Shown: positions 9,103-18,072 of the stretch, in pieces
How the letters are laid out: every line of letters starts with the position of its first letter
Numbering within the stretch: position 1 is the first letter of the stretch
Assembly (NCBI GenBank): GCA_963741495.1
Contig: CAVUID010000013.1
Span: 132,566 to 196,565, forward strand
Reading direction: 5' to 3'
Source: Sulfurimicrobium sp963741495
GTDB taxonomy: Bacteria > Pseudomonadota > Gammaproteobacteria > Burkholderiales > Sulfuricellaceae
DNA: 64,000 bases
Program-made: the position numbers and the translations under genes
Notes under the pieces: generated by a model
Database searches by the model: none
Seen by the model: only the letters and a program-made list of their open reading frames with translations
What the model was told of the DNA's origin: nothing

Positions 9103-10500
9103 ATGGTGGAAATGCTGCAACTGGCAAATAGAAATGTTCTGGTACTGGGATTGGGTGATACCGGCCTGTCCATGGTGCGCTTCCTGCTGCGCCATGGCGC
9201 ACGGGTGAGCGTCGCCGACAGCCGCGAAGCGCCGCCTCATGCCACCCGTTTCCATGCCGAGTTCCCCACCGTGTCGCTGATCACAGGCCCGTTCAGCGAT
9301 ACGCTGTTTAGCGGGATCGACCTGATCGCCATCAGCCCGGGCGTGCCGCTGGCCGACCCCAAAGTCGCCGCTGCCATCGCACGTGGCATACCAGTGGCTG
9401 GGGACGTGGAACTGTTCGCCTTGGCTATCAGCCGTCAGCTGTCAGCTGTCAGCCCTCACGTAATAGCCATCACCGGCTCAAACGGCAAGAGCACGGTCAC
9501 CGAAATGGCGGGCGCCATGTGCCGAGCGGCCGGCCTCAAAACCACGGTGGCCGGAAATATCGGCCTGCCGGTACTGGATGCCCTGATGGAAGCGGAACAG
9601 AACGGCACGCCCGAGGCATTCGTGCTCGAGCTCTCCAGCTTCCAGCTGGAAACCACCTCCAGCCTCGACGCTTCAGCCGCCACCGTGCTTAACATCAGCG
9701 AAGACCATCTTGATCGCTACACCGGCATGGCGCACTACAGCGCTGCCAAAACGCGCGTGTTTCATGGCGCCGGCGTGCAGATCCTGAATCGTGACGATGC
9801 ACGCAGCATGGCGATGGCCCTGCCTGGGCGAAAAGTCGAAACCTTCGGCCTGAATGCACCTGCCGATGAACGCGACTGGGGAATTCTGCTGCAAGGCGGC
9901 CAGCAGTGGCTGGCCCAGGGCACCAAGTGCCTGCTGCCAATCAGCGAACTGCCGCTGGCAGGCTTGCACAATGCCGCCAATGCGCTGGCGGCGCTGGCAT
10001 TGTGCCGCGCCATCGACCTCCCGTTCGAGCCTCTGATCGACGCATTGCGCAATTTCAAGGGGCTGCCTCATCGCGTGGAGAAAGTAGCCGAAATCGACGG
10101 CATCAGCTTCTACGACGACTCCAAGGGCACCAACGTTGGCGCGACCGTGGCCGCACTGACCGGCATGCCGTGCAAGGTAGTTCTGATCGCTGGCGGCGAT
10201 GGCAAGGGGCAGGACTTCAACCCGCTCGCACCGGCCGTAGCGCAACATGCCCGTGCCGTGGTGCTGATCGGCCGCGACGGCGCCAGGATCGGCGCCGTGC
10301 TGGAAAACAGCGGCGTCCCCCTGTTGCGCGCCGGCAGCATGGAAGAAGCGGTGCAATTCAGCCACCAGCAGGCACACGCCGGTGACGCTGTACTGCTCTC
10401 CCCCGCCTGCGCCAGCTTCGACATGTTCCGCAACTACGTGCATCGCGCCGAAGCCTTCGTCAGCGCAGTACAGCAACTGGACATGGAGTGCCAACACTGA
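9103..10500 (+). CDS. murD: UDP-N-acetylmuramoylalanine--D-glutamate ligase
   Basis: Adds D-glutamate to UDP-MurNAc-L-Ala. N-terminal Rossmann-like domain with VLVLGLGDTGLS, P-loop TGSNGKSTVTEMA, then the C-terminal ligase domain with DDSKGTNVGAT. About 465 residues. Candidate starts are ATG 9094, 9103 and 9112. I chose 9103, but GGGAG at 9096-9100 lies too close for a firm decision, and 9112 is nearly as good. Residues just before the P-loop (SRQLSAVS) are extra relative to the family and come from heptads at 9427-9454, in frame. The stop overlaps the ftsW ATG (TGATG). Confidence 0.94.
   Translation: MVEMLQLANRNVLVLGLGDTGLSMVRFLLRHGARVSVADSREAPPHATRFHAEFPTVSLITGPFSDTLFSGIDLIAISPGVPLADPKVAAAIARGIPVAGDVELFALAISRQLSAVSPHVIAITGSNGKSTVTEMAGAMCRAAGLKTTVAGNIGLPVLDALMEAEQNGTPEAFVLELSSFQLETTSSLDASAATVLNISEDHLDRYTGMAHYSAAKTRVFHGAGVQILNRDDARSMAMALPGRKVETFGLNAPADERDWGILLQGGQQWLAQGTKCLLPISELPLAGLHNAANALAALALCRAIDLPFEPLIDALRNFKGLPHRVEKVAEIDGISFYDDSKGTNVGATVAALTGMPCKVVLIAGGDGKGQDFNPLAPAVAQHARAVVLIGRDGARIGAVLENSGVPLLRAGSMEEAVQFSHQQAHAGDAVLLSPACASFDMFRNYVHRAEAFVSAVQQLDMECQH
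9427..9454. repeat. Heptanucleotide repeat inside murD
   Basis: Four consecutive 7-bp units, ATCAGCC, GTCAGCT, GTCAGCT, GTCAGCC, inside the murD coding sequence. They encode a short serine- and alanine-rich insertion between the N-terminal domain and the ATP-binding motif. Confidence 0.85.
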
Positions 10501-11654
10501 TGTATTACCCGGCCGCACAGCACGCACGCGCAGACTACGACCAGCCCTTGCTGTGGTCGGCACTGCTGCTGCTCGCCTTCGGCCTGATCATGGTGTATTC
10601 CGCCTCCATCGCCAGCTCGGGCGCAAGCCGCATGACCGGCTTCAACGAAAGCTATTTCCTGATGCGCCAGAGCGCTTTTCTGGTAGCTGGCTTGACCGCA
10701 GGCATCATAGCCTTCCAGATTCCGTTGCGCGGCTGGCAAAAACTTTCTCCCTGGCTATTCCTGGCCGGCATTGCGCTGCTAATACTGGTATTGGTTCCTG
10801 GCATCGGTCGCGAAGTAAACGGCAGCCAGCGCTGGCTTTCTCTCGGGATTGCCAACCTGCAACCCTCGGAGTTCATGAAACTGATCGTGGTGATGTATGC
10901 GGCCGACTACACCGTGCGCAAGGCCGCACTGATGGATAACTTCACCAAGGGCTTCATGCCCATGTTCCTGGTCATGCTGCTGATCGGCGGTCTGTTGCTG
11001 CGTGAGCCGGATTTCGGCGCGTTTGCGGTCATCATCTCCATCGCCATGGGTATCCTGTTCCTGGGCGGGCTCAACTGGCGCCTGTTCGCCGGCCTGATCG
11101 TGCTGCTGCTGATCGGTTTCCTGCTGCTGATCTGGACCTCGCCCTACCGCATGCAGCGCATCATCGGTTTCATGGATCCCTGGGCCGACCCTTTCGGCAA
11201 GGGCTACCAGCTTTCCCACGCGCTGATTGCCTTCGGGCGCGGCGAGTGGCTGGGCGTTGGCCTTGGCGCCAGCGTGGAAAAACTGCTGTATCTCCCTGAA
11301 GCACACACCGATTTCCTGCTCGCGGTTATCGCAGAGGAACTCGGCTTTGTCGGCGTGGCCGTAGTGGTGGTGGGCTTTGCCTGGATCACGGTCCGTGCCT
11401 TCCTGATTGGCCGGGCCGCCGAGAAACAGGAACGCCACTTCTCCGCGCTCGTCGCCCAGGGCGTCGGCATCTGGCTGGCAGTACAGTCCATCATCAACAT
11501 CGGCGTCAATATGGGGCTTCTGCCCACCAAGGGCCTGACCCTGCCGCTGCTGTCCTTCGGCGGCAGCGGCATCGTCGCCAACTGCGTGGCGCTTGCCGTG
11601 CTAATGCGCGTGGATTACGAAAACAGACAATTGATGAAGGGGTATGCGGTATGA
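10500..11654 (+). CDS. ftsW: Peptidoglycan glycosyltransferase FtsW (SEDS family)
   Basis: Polytopic inner-membrane SEDS protein that polymerises septal glycan with FtsI. About ten membrane segments; SEDS signatures include GSQRWLSLG, LQPSEFMKL and a C-terminal LLSFGGSG. About 384 residues. ATG 10500 overlaps the murD stop (TGATG); a GTG at 10488 would add four residues. GGAG at 10485-10488 can serve ATG 10500. It overlaps murG by four bases. Confidence 0.95.
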   Translation: MYYPAAQHARADYDQPLLWSALLLLAFGLIMVYSASIASSGASRMTGFNESYFLMRQSAFLVAGLTAGIIAFQIPLRGWQKLSPWLFLAGIALLILVLVPGIGREVNGSQRWLSLGIANLQPSEFMKLIVVMYAADYTVRKAALMDNFTKGFMPMFLVMLLIGGLLLREPDFGAFAVIISIAMGILFLGGLNWRLFAGLIVLLLIGFLLLIWTSPYRMQRIIGFMDPWADPFGKGYQLSHALIAFGRGEWLGVGLGASVEKLLYLPEAHTDFLLAVIAEELGFVGVAVVVVGFAWITVRAFLIGRAAEKQERHFSALVAQGVGIWLAVQSIINIGVNMGLLPTKGLTLPLLSFGGSGIVANCVALAVLMRVDYENRQLMKGYAV

Positions 11655-12787
11655 ACCACGCCTCCTTATCCCTCACCCCTCACCCCTCACGAACACTGAT
11701 GATCATGGCTGGCGGCACGGGCGGACATGTGATGCCGGCACTCGCCGTCGCCGACTACCTGCGCAACGAAGGCTGGAAAATCATCTGGCTCGGCACCCGC
11801 AGCGGCATGGAGGCCACGCTGGTTCCAAAACACGGTTACGAAATGGCCTGGATCAACTTCTCCGGCCTGCGAGGCAAGGGCTTGCTGCGGCCTGTATTGC
11901 TGCCGCTGCAATTGCTGCGGGCCTTCTGGCAAAGCCTCAGAGCCATTTTGACGCATCGCCCGGACGTGGTGCTCGGCATGGGGGGCTACCCGGCCTTTCC
12001 CGGCGGCATGATGGCGACCCTGTTGGCAAAACCACTGGTGGTGCATGAACAGAACTCCATTGCCGGCCTCACCAACCGCGTGCTGGCCTGTCTCGCCGAC
12101 AAGGTGCTGGTGGCCTTCCCCGCCGCATTCCAGAGCAAAAAGGACAAACCCCTGCCCTGCGGCAAGGTAAAGGCCGACTGGTGCGGCAATCCGGTACGGG
12201 CCAACATTGCCGCCATCGCCGAACCCGAAATACGCCTTGCCGGGCGGGAAGCGCAGCTGCAGGTGCTGGTGGTTGGCGGCAGCCTCGGCGCAGCGGCTTT
12301 GAACGAGATAGTCCCGCAGGCCATAGCCATGATCCCGGCAGCACAACAGCCGCTGATCGTTCATCAGTCCGGTGCAAAACACATCGATGCCCTGCAGGCC
12401 AACTATCAGGCCGCAGGCGTGAAAGCAAACTGCATGGCTTTTATAGACGACATGGCCGCGCAATATGCCTGGGCCGATCTTGTCATTTGCCGCTCAGGCG
12501 CCCTGACCGTGGCGGAACTTGCGACTGCGGGCGTGGCCAGCGTTCTGGTGCCGTTCCCCTATGCCGTAGACGACCATCAGACCACCAATGCCCAGTTCCT
12601 GAGCAACAGCGGTGCAGCGCTGCTAATCCAGCAAAGCGAGCTCACGGCAGAAAAACTTGCGACGCTGCTTCAGGAACTCACGCGAGAAAAATTACTGGCC
12701 ATGTCACAGGCAGCGCGCGCGCTGGCAAAGCCCGATGCGACGCAACACGTGGCGACGATATGCAAGGAGCTGGCTCATGCGGCATAA
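11651..12787 (+). CDS. murG: UDP-N-acetylglucosamine--LPS-type lipid I transferase MurG
   Basis: Membrane-associated GT-B glycosyltransferase that converts lipid I to lipid II. The N-terminal MAGGTGGHVMPALAVA loop and the C-terminal donor site (GGSLGAAALNE, SGALTVAELATAG) are intact; 378 residues from ATG 11651 (ATGA overlap with ftsW). The first 15 or so residues (SLSLTPHPSRT) derive from CTCACCC heptads and precede the conserved core, so an internal ATG at 11699 is possible though less likely given the overlap. An SD for murC lies in its 3' end. Confidence 0.95.
   Translation: MNHASLSLTPHPSRTLMIMAGGTGGHVMPALAVADYLRNEGWKIIWLGTRSGMEATLVPKHGYEMAWINFSGLRGKGLLRPVLLPLQLLRAFWQSLRAILTHRPDVVLGMGGYPAFPGGMMATLLAKPLVVHEQNSIAGLTNRVLACLADKVLVAFPAAFQSKKDKPLPCGKVKADWCGNPVRANIAAIAEPEIRLAGREAQLQVLVVGGSLGAAALNEIVPQAIAMIPAAQQPLIVHQSGAKHIDALQANYQAAGVKANCMAFIDDMAAQYAWADLVICRSGALTVAELATAGVASVLVPFPYAVDDHQTTNAQFLSNSGAALLIQQSELTAEKLATLLQELTREKLLAMSQAARALAKPDATQHVATICKELAHAA
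11672..11692. repeat. Heptanucleotide repeat in the murG start
   Basis: Three units, CTCACCC, CTCACCC, CTCACGA, within the first 15 codons of murG. Twenty-one bases, so neutral for reading frame. Confidence 0.75.
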
Positions 12788-14183
12788 GGTAAAGAATATT
12801 CACTTCGTAGGCATCGGCGGCGCCGGCATGAGCGGCATTGCGGAAGTTTTGCTGAACCAGGGCTTCAAGGTCAGCGGTTCCGATCTTTCCGCCAGCACCA
12901 CCACCCAGCGCCTGAAAAAAATGGGCGCCAAGGTCTTCAAGGGGCATGCCGGGGAAAATGTCGCCAACGCGGATGTCGTGGTCACCTCAACCGCCGTCAA
13001 GGACGACAACCCGGAAGTGATCGCCGCACGTGAAAACAACACGCCCATCGTACCGCGCGCCATGATGCTGGCTGAATTGATGCGCTTCAAGCAGGGCATT
13101 GCCGTCGCCGGCACCCATGGCAAGACCACCACCACCAGCCTCATCGCCAGCATCCTGGCCGAGGCCGGCATGGATCCGACCTTCGTGATCGGCGGCCGAC
13201 TGGAAGCTGCAGGAACCAATGCACGCCTCGGTTCGGGTGATTTCCTGGTTGCCGAGGCGGACGAGTCCGACGCTTCCTTCCTGATGCTCAATCCCATTCT
13301 GGCGGTCATTACCAATATCGACCAGGACCACATGGAAACCTACGGCCACGATTTCAACCGCCTCAAGCAGGCGTTCGTGGATTTCACCCAGCACATCCCC
13401 TTCTACGGCATGGTCGTGGCATGCGTGGACGACCCTGTCGTGCGCGAGATTCTGCCGCGCATTACCAAGCCGGTGTGGACCTATGGCCTGTCCGAGGATG
13501 CCAAGGTGCGAGCCACCAAGGTAAAAGCCAGCAATGGGCAGATGAAGTTCACTGTGGTACGCGTCAACGGCAAGACTTCGAAGCTCGACATCACTCTCAA
13601 TCTGCCCGGTATGCATTACGTGCTGAACGCACTGGCAGCCATCGCAGTGGCCAGCGAAGTGGGCGCATCGGATGAAGCCATCGTCAAGGCGCTGGCCGAA
13701 TTCAAGGGTGTCGGGCGCCGCTTCGAACGCTATGGCGAAGTCAGCCTGCCGTCTGGCGGCAGCTTTACCCTGATCGATGACTATGGCCATCACCCGGTCG
13801 AGCTGGTAGCCACAGTGGAAGCAGCGCGCGGCGCCTTCCCGGGAAGGCGCCTGGTGCTGGCATTCCAGCCGCATCGCTATACCCGCACCCGCGACCTGTT
13901 CGAGGATTTCGTCAAGGTACTGTCCAGCGTGGACGCCCTGCTCCTGACCGAAGTTTACCCCGCCGGCGAAGCACCCATCGTTGCTGCAGACGGCCGCGCC
14001 CTGGCGCGCGCGGTCAGGGTGGCCGGAAAAGTGGAACCCATTTTTGTGGAAAGCGTCGGCGAATTTCCGGAAGCGGTTCAGGCCATGGTACAGGACGGCG
14101 ACGTGGTGCTGGTGATGGGCGCGGGCTCCATCGGCCAGGTGGCCGGCAACCTGGCAAATAGCCCATCTGCGGAACAGAAATAA
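12777..14183 (+). CDS. murC: UDP-N-acetylmuramate--L-alanine ligase
   Basis: First amino acid ligase of stem-peptide synthesis. N-terminal IHFVGIGGAGMSGIAE nucleotide-binding loop, ATP site GTHGKTTTTSLIA, central DQDHMETYG and C-terminal DDYGHHPVE, EVYPAGE motifs. 468 residues from ATG 12777, which has AAGGAG at 12764-12769. The frame is open 40 codons further upstream inside murG, but that sequence is not MurC-like. It overlaps murG by 11 bases, and murB starts nine bases after its stop. Confidence 0.96.
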   Translation: MRHKVKNIHFVGIGGAGMSGIAEVLLNQGFKVSGSDLSASTTTQRLKKMGAKVFKGHAGENVANADVVVTSTAVKDDNPEVIAARENNTPIVPRAMMLAELMRFKQGIAVAGTHGKTTTTSLIASILAEAGMDPTFVIGGRLEAAGTNARLGSGDFLVAEADESDASFLMLNPILAVITNIDQDHMETYGHDFNRLKQAFVDFTQHIPFYGMVVACVDDPVVREILPRITKPVWTYGLSEDAKVRATKVKASNGQMKFTVVRVNGKTSKLDITLNLPGMHYVLNALAAIAVASEVGASDEAIVKALAEFKGVGRRFERYGEVSLPSGGSFTLIDDYGHHPVELVATVEAARGAFPGRRLVLAFQPHRYTRTRDLFEDFVKVLSSVDALLLTEVYPAGEAPIVAADGRALARAVRVAGKVEPIFVESVGEFPEAVQAMVQDGDVVLVMGAGSIGQVAGNLANSPSAEQK

Positions 14184-14191
14184 CGGCAATC

Positions 14192-15117
14192 ATGAACATG
14201 ACCGAACCCAGCCACTTCACCCCTGCCGGATTGCGCGGCAAGCTGCAACTCGATGAGCCGATGTCCGCTCATGTGAGCTGGCGCGCGGGCGGCAGGGCGG
14301 AACGCTGCTACACCCCGGCAGACATGCAGGATCTGGCAGCTTTCCTCGCCACCTGCGAAGGACCGGTGTATTTCGTCGGCCTGGGCAGCAACCTGCTGGT
14401 GCGCGACGGCGGACTCAAAGGCACGGTCATCCTGCTGCACGGCGCACTGAACCAGATCAGCCTGACGGATACGGGACTGATCTACGCCGAAGCCGGTGTC
14501 AGCAGCCCGAAGGTGGCCAGCTTCGCGGCACAGAAGAATTACGAAGGCGCCGAATTCCTCTCCGGCATCCCCGGCACAGTCGGCGGCGCCCTGGCCATGA
14601 ACGCCGGCTGCTATGGCAGCGAAACCTGGCAATACGTGGAGCGGGTACTCACCATCGACGGAGGCGGCACGTTGCGCGAACGTAAGCCACGGCGATTACG
14701 AGATCGGCTATCGGCACGTCGACGCTTCACCCTTCACTTATCACCCTTCAGGCCGAGGAATGGTTCGTCGCCGCCTGGTTCCGCTTCACCCCGGGCAATG
14801 GCCAAGCCGCAAAGCTGAAAGCAAAGGAATGGCTGGCGAAACGCATGGCCACCCAGCCCCTGACACTGCCCAATGCCGGCTCGGTATTCCGCAACCCGCC
14901 CGGCGATTATGCAGCACGCCTGATCGAGGCCAGCGGCTTGAAAGGGTGCACCATTGGCGGCGCGCAGGTTTCGGAAAAGCATGCCAACTTCATCGTCAAT
15001 CTGGGCGATGCGACGGCTGCGGATATTGAAGACCTGATCGCTGAAGTGCAGGCCAAGGTGAAGGAAATGCACGACGTGGAGCTGGTGCGTGAAGTGAGAA
15101 TTGTTGGTGAGAGGTGA
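14192..15117 (+). CDS. murB: UDP-N-acetylenolpyruvoylglucosamine reductase MurB (two frame breaks)
   Basis: FAD-dependent reductase that forms UDP-MurNAc. Frame 1 (14192 to about 14690) holds GSNLLVRDGG and SGIPGTVGGALAMNAG. A second frame holds only DYEIGYRHVD (about 14694-14725). The third frame, from about 14749, holds EEWFVAAWFRFTPG, catalytic NAGSVFRNP and the C-terminus ending at 15117. Both breaks equal one extra base. The first is at the CGGCG of 14690-14694; the second falls on a 28-bp heptad repeat (14726-14753). Since murB is normally essential, sequencing error, a real repeat-driven mutation or another murB elsewhere are all open. Confidence 0.85.
14726..14753. repeat. 28-bp heptanucleotide repeat at the second murB frame break
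   Basis: Units TTCACCC, TTCACTT, ATCACCC, TTCAGGC. Four heptads total 28 bp, which is one more than a multiple of three, and this is exactly where the MurB frame changes. MurB-like sequence resumes in the new frame right after it. Confidence 0.85.
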
Positions 15118-15134
15118 AGCGTGAAAGGTGAAAT
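15107..15134. repeat. Heptanucleotide repeat spanning the murB stop and ddl start
   Basis: Units GTGAGAG, GTGAAGC, GTGAAAG, GTGAAAT. The murB stop (TGA 15115-15117), a possible GTG start of ddl (15121) and the ATG at 15133 all lie inside the repeat. Confidence 0.85.
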
Positions 15135-16038
15135 GTTCGGCAAAGTAGCAGTGCTGTTCGGCGGCAAGTCCGCCGAGCGCGACGTATCGCTCAAGAGCGG
15201 CGCGGCGGTGCTCAAGGCGCTGCGTGCCAGCGGCGTGGATGCCCATCCCTTCGACCCGGCCGAACGCGATTTGCACGAGCTGAAAAGTGGGGGATTTACC
15301 CGCGCCTTCATCGCCCTGCACGGACGCTATGGCGAAGACGGTACGGTACAGGGTGCACTGGAACTGATGGGCATCCCCTACACCGGCAGCGGTGTGCTGG
15401 CCTCGGCACTGGCCATGGACAAATGGCGCACCAAGCTGGTGTGGCGCGCCGCCGGGTTGCCCATTCCTGCCTTTGAAATGCTGACGGCCAGCACGGATTT
15501 CGATGTGGTGGCCAGACAACTCGGCCTGCCGCTATTCGTCAAACCGGCCAATGAAGGCTCCAGCGTCGGCATCAGCAAGGTCAAGCATGTTTCCGAGCTG
15601 CGCGAGGCTTACGAGCTGGCTGCCAGATACGACACGCTGGTGATTGCAGAACAGTTCCTTGGCGGCGGCGAATATACCGCGGCGATGCTGGGCGGCGTTG
15701 CCTTGCCGGTGATCAAGATCGAACCGGCAACCGAGTTTTACGATTACGAGGCCAAGTATTTCCGCGACGACACACGTTACCTCTGCCCATGCGGACTGAC
15801 AGCAGCGCAGGAAGAGGAAATGCAGCGCCTGGCGCAGCAGGGATTCGCCGTGATCGGCGGCGCCGGTTGGGGACGGGTGGACTTTCTCATGGATGAAGCG
15901 GGCAAACCCTATCTGCTAGAAGCCAACACCTCGCCGGGCATGACCGACCACAGTCTGGTGCCGATGGCAGCAAGGCAAGCCGGGATCCCCTTCGAGCAAC
16001 TGGTGGTGAAAGTGCTGGAGTTGTCGCATGTGGGATAA
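15133..16038 (+). CDS. ddl: D-alanine--D-alanine ligase
   Basis: ATP-grasp ligase that makes the D-Ala-D-Ala used by MurF. VLFGGKSAERDVSLKSG at the N-terminus, ALHGRYGEDG, KPANEGSSVGIS and the C-terminal LEANTSPGMTDHSLVP are diagnostic. About 301 residues from ATG 15133; a GTG at 15121 would add four residues encoded by heptad repeat. The DdlB type is the usual Ddl in a proteobacterial dcw cluster. It overlaps ftsQ by 11 bases. Confidence 0.95.
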   Translation: MFGKVAVLFGGKSAERDVSLKSGAAVLKALRASGVDAHPFDPAERDLHELKSGGFTRAFIALHGRYGEDGTVQGALELMGIPYTGSGVLASALAMDKWRTKLVWRAAGLPIPAFEMLTASTDFDVVARQLGLPLFVKPANEGSSVGISKVKHVSELREAYELAARYDTLVIAEQFLGGGEYTAAMLGGVALPVIKIEPATEFYDYEAKYFRDDTRYLCPCGLTAAQEEEMQRLAQQGFAVIGGAGWGRVDFLMDEAGKPYLLEANTSPGMTDHSLVPMAARQAGIPFEQLVVKVLELSHVG

Positions 16039-16759
16039 ACCGGCCCTGATGCTGTGGCTGGCGAACCTGCTGTATGCAGTGGCGGCAATTCTGCTGATGT
16101 ATGCGGTGCTGTTTCTGGTGGTGCACCTGCCGGTGTTTCCGCTACGCGAGGTAAAAGTGAATGGCAAATTGGAACATGTGACGCGCGAGCAGGTGCAGTT
16201 CATCGTGACCCGGGCGCTGAAGGGCAATTTCTTCACCCTGGACCTGAACAAAACCCGGCGCACTTTCGAGAAACTGCCCTGGGTGCGCAACGTGAACGTG
16301 CGGCGGCGCTGGCCGGACAAGCTCGAGGTGACGCTGGAAGAACATGAAGTGCTGGCGCGCTGGAATAACACGGCGCTGGTAAACGCACAGGGCGAACTGT
16401 TTCAAGCTGCTTCGGACCAGCATCTGCCGGTATTCAGCGGCCCTGCCGATAGTGTGCAGGAAGTCGCCAGTCAATACCTGTATTTCAGGCAGCAACTGGC
16501 GATAACCGGGCGCAGCCCGCTTCAGGTCAGTCTGTCGCAGCGACGCGCCTGGCAGATCCGGCTGGATGATGGCCTGGTGGTGGAACTGGGACGCGAGCGC
16601 GTGGAGCAAAGAATGGAAAAATTCGTCAAGGTTTACGACCGCACCCTGGGCCGGTTGAACCAATTGAACAAAGCAGTCGATTACGTGGATCTGCGCTATC
16701 CCAACGGTTTTGCAGTGCGGCTGGGCACAGCGGCAGCACACAAACCGGCGGGGGCGTAA
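16028..16759 (+). CDS. ftsQ: Cell division protein FtsQ
   Basis: 243-residue bitopic divisome protein. Short cytoplasmic start, one membrane segment (about residues 8-36), a periplasmic POTRA domain beginning FPLREVKVNGKLEHVTREQ, and a beta domain ending VDYVDLRYPNGFAVRLG, a typical FtsQ C-terminal motif. It recruits FtsL and FtsB. ATG lies within the end of ddl; ftsA follows after ten bases. Confidence 0.94.
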   Translation: MWDKPALMLWLANLLYAVAAILLMYAVLFLVVHLPVFPLREVKVNGKLEHVTREQVQFIVTRALKGNFFTLDLNKTRRTFEKLPWVRNVNVRRRWPDKLEVTLEEHEVLARWNNTALVNAQGELFQAASDQHLPVFSGPADSVQEVASQYLYFRQQLAITGRSPLQVSLSQRRAWQIRLDDGLVVELGRERVEQRMEKFVKVYDRTLGRLNQLNKAVDYVDLRYPNGFAVRLGTAAAHKPAGA

Positions 16760-16769
16760 GGGGAAAATA

Positions 16770-18008
16770 ATGAGCAGGATCAAAGAACAGAAAACACTGA
16801 TCGTCGGGCTGGATATCGGCACCTCGAAAATCGTCGCCATGGTGGCGGAAATCCGCCCCGATGGTCGAATGGAAGTGATCGGCATCGGTCACCATCCCTC
16901 GCGCGGGCTGAAAAAAGGCGTGGTGGTGAATATCGAATCCACCGTCAACGCCATCCAGCGTGCGCTGGAAGAAGCCGAACTGATGGCCGACTGCAAGATC
17001 GTCGATGTCTATACCGGCATCGCGGGCAGCCATATCAAGAGTTTCAACTCGCACGGCATGGTGGCGATCAAGGACAAGGAAGTGTCTCAGATGGACGTGG
17101 ACCGGGTGATCGAGACTGCCAAGGCGGTGAACATCCCGACCGACCAGCAGATCCTCCACATCCTGACCCAGGAATTCATCATCGACGGCCAGGAAGACGT
17201 GCGCGAACCGCTGGGCATGAGCGGCATCCGGCTGGAGGTCAAGGTGCATATCGTCACCGGCGCGGTCTCGGCGGCACAGAACATCATCAAGTGCATCAAG
17301 CGCTGCGGGCTGGAAGTGCGCGACCTGATCCTGCAGCCGCTGGCGTCCAGCATGGCGGTGTTGTCCGAGGATGAAAAAGATCTCGGCGTGTGCCTGATCG
17401 ACATTGGCGGCGGCACCACCGACATCGCGGTGTTCACCGATGGTGCCATCCGCCACACCGCGGTGATCCCCATCGCCGGCGACCAGATTACCAACGACAT
17501 CGCCATGGCCCTGCGCACCCCCACCAAGGAAGCGGAAGACATCAAGCGCACCCATGGCTGTGCCCTGCGTCAATTGGCCGATGCCAACCAGATGGTGGAA
17601 GTGCCGGGCGTGGGCGAGCGCGAAACGCGCCAGTTGTCGCGCCAGACCCTGGCTGAAGTCATCGAGCCGCGCGTGGAAGAACTTTATTCGCTGGTGCAGG
17701 CGGAGCTGCGCCGCAGCGGCTTCGAGGACCTGATGTCTTCGGGCATCGTCATTACCGGCGGCAGCGCGGCGATGCAGGGCATGGTGGAGCTGGGCGAAGA
17801 AGTATTCCACATGCCGGTGCGCCTGGGCGTGCCCAACTACACCGGCGGATTGGCGGAAGTGGTGCGCAATCCGCGCTTCGCCACCGGTCTGGGCCTCTTG
17901 ATGTCGGCGCAGGAACAGCACCAGCGCCATCAGATCGCCAATATGGGAAGCACATCGCTGCAACAGATTTTTGAAAAGATGAAGAGCTGGTTTCAGGGAA
18001 ATTTTTAG
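16770..18008 (+). CDS. ftsA: Cell division protein FtsA
   Basis: Actin-like ATPase that tethers FtsZ to the membrane. Phosphate-binding IVGLDIGTSKIVAMVAE at residues 10-26, the inserted 1C domain, LIDIGGGTTDIAVF in the second half and a C-terminal amphipathic tail (LQQIFEKMKSWFQGNF), the membrane-targeting helix. 412 residues from ATG 16770, preceded by AGGGG. The frame is open for 20 codons upstream within ftsQ, but these are not conserved. 64 bp separate it from ftsZ. Confidence 0.96.
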   Translation: MSRIKEQKTLIVGLDIGTSKIVAMVAEIRPDGRMEVIGIGHHPSRGLKKGVVVNIESTVNAIQRALEEAELMADCKIVDVYTGIAGSHIKSFNSHGMVAIKDKEVSQMDVDRVIETAKAVNIPTDQQILHILTQEFIIDGQEDVREPLGMSGIRLEVKVHIVTGAVSAAQNIIKCIKRCGLEVRDLILQPLASSMAVLSEDEKDLGVCLIDIGGGTTDIAVFTDGAIRHTAVIPIAGDQITNDIAMALRTPTKEAEDIKRTHGCALRQLADANQMVEVPGVGERETRQLSRQTLAEVIEPRVEELYSLVQAELRRSGFEDLMSSGIVITGGSAAMQGMVELGEEVFHMPVRLGVPNYTGGLAEVVRNPRFATGLGLLMSAQEQHQRHQIANMGSTSLQQIFEKMKSWFQGNF

Positions 18009-18072
18009 AAGTAATTGGTTTTTGAGTTTGGTTTGAGTTCTGGAAGAACGGCAATTAAAAAGGAGGAACAAA

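Noticed and set aside
5051..15134. Heptad repeats as a CRISPR array
   Set aside because: Units are 7 bp, contiguous, without spacers, and partly coding; no cas genes.
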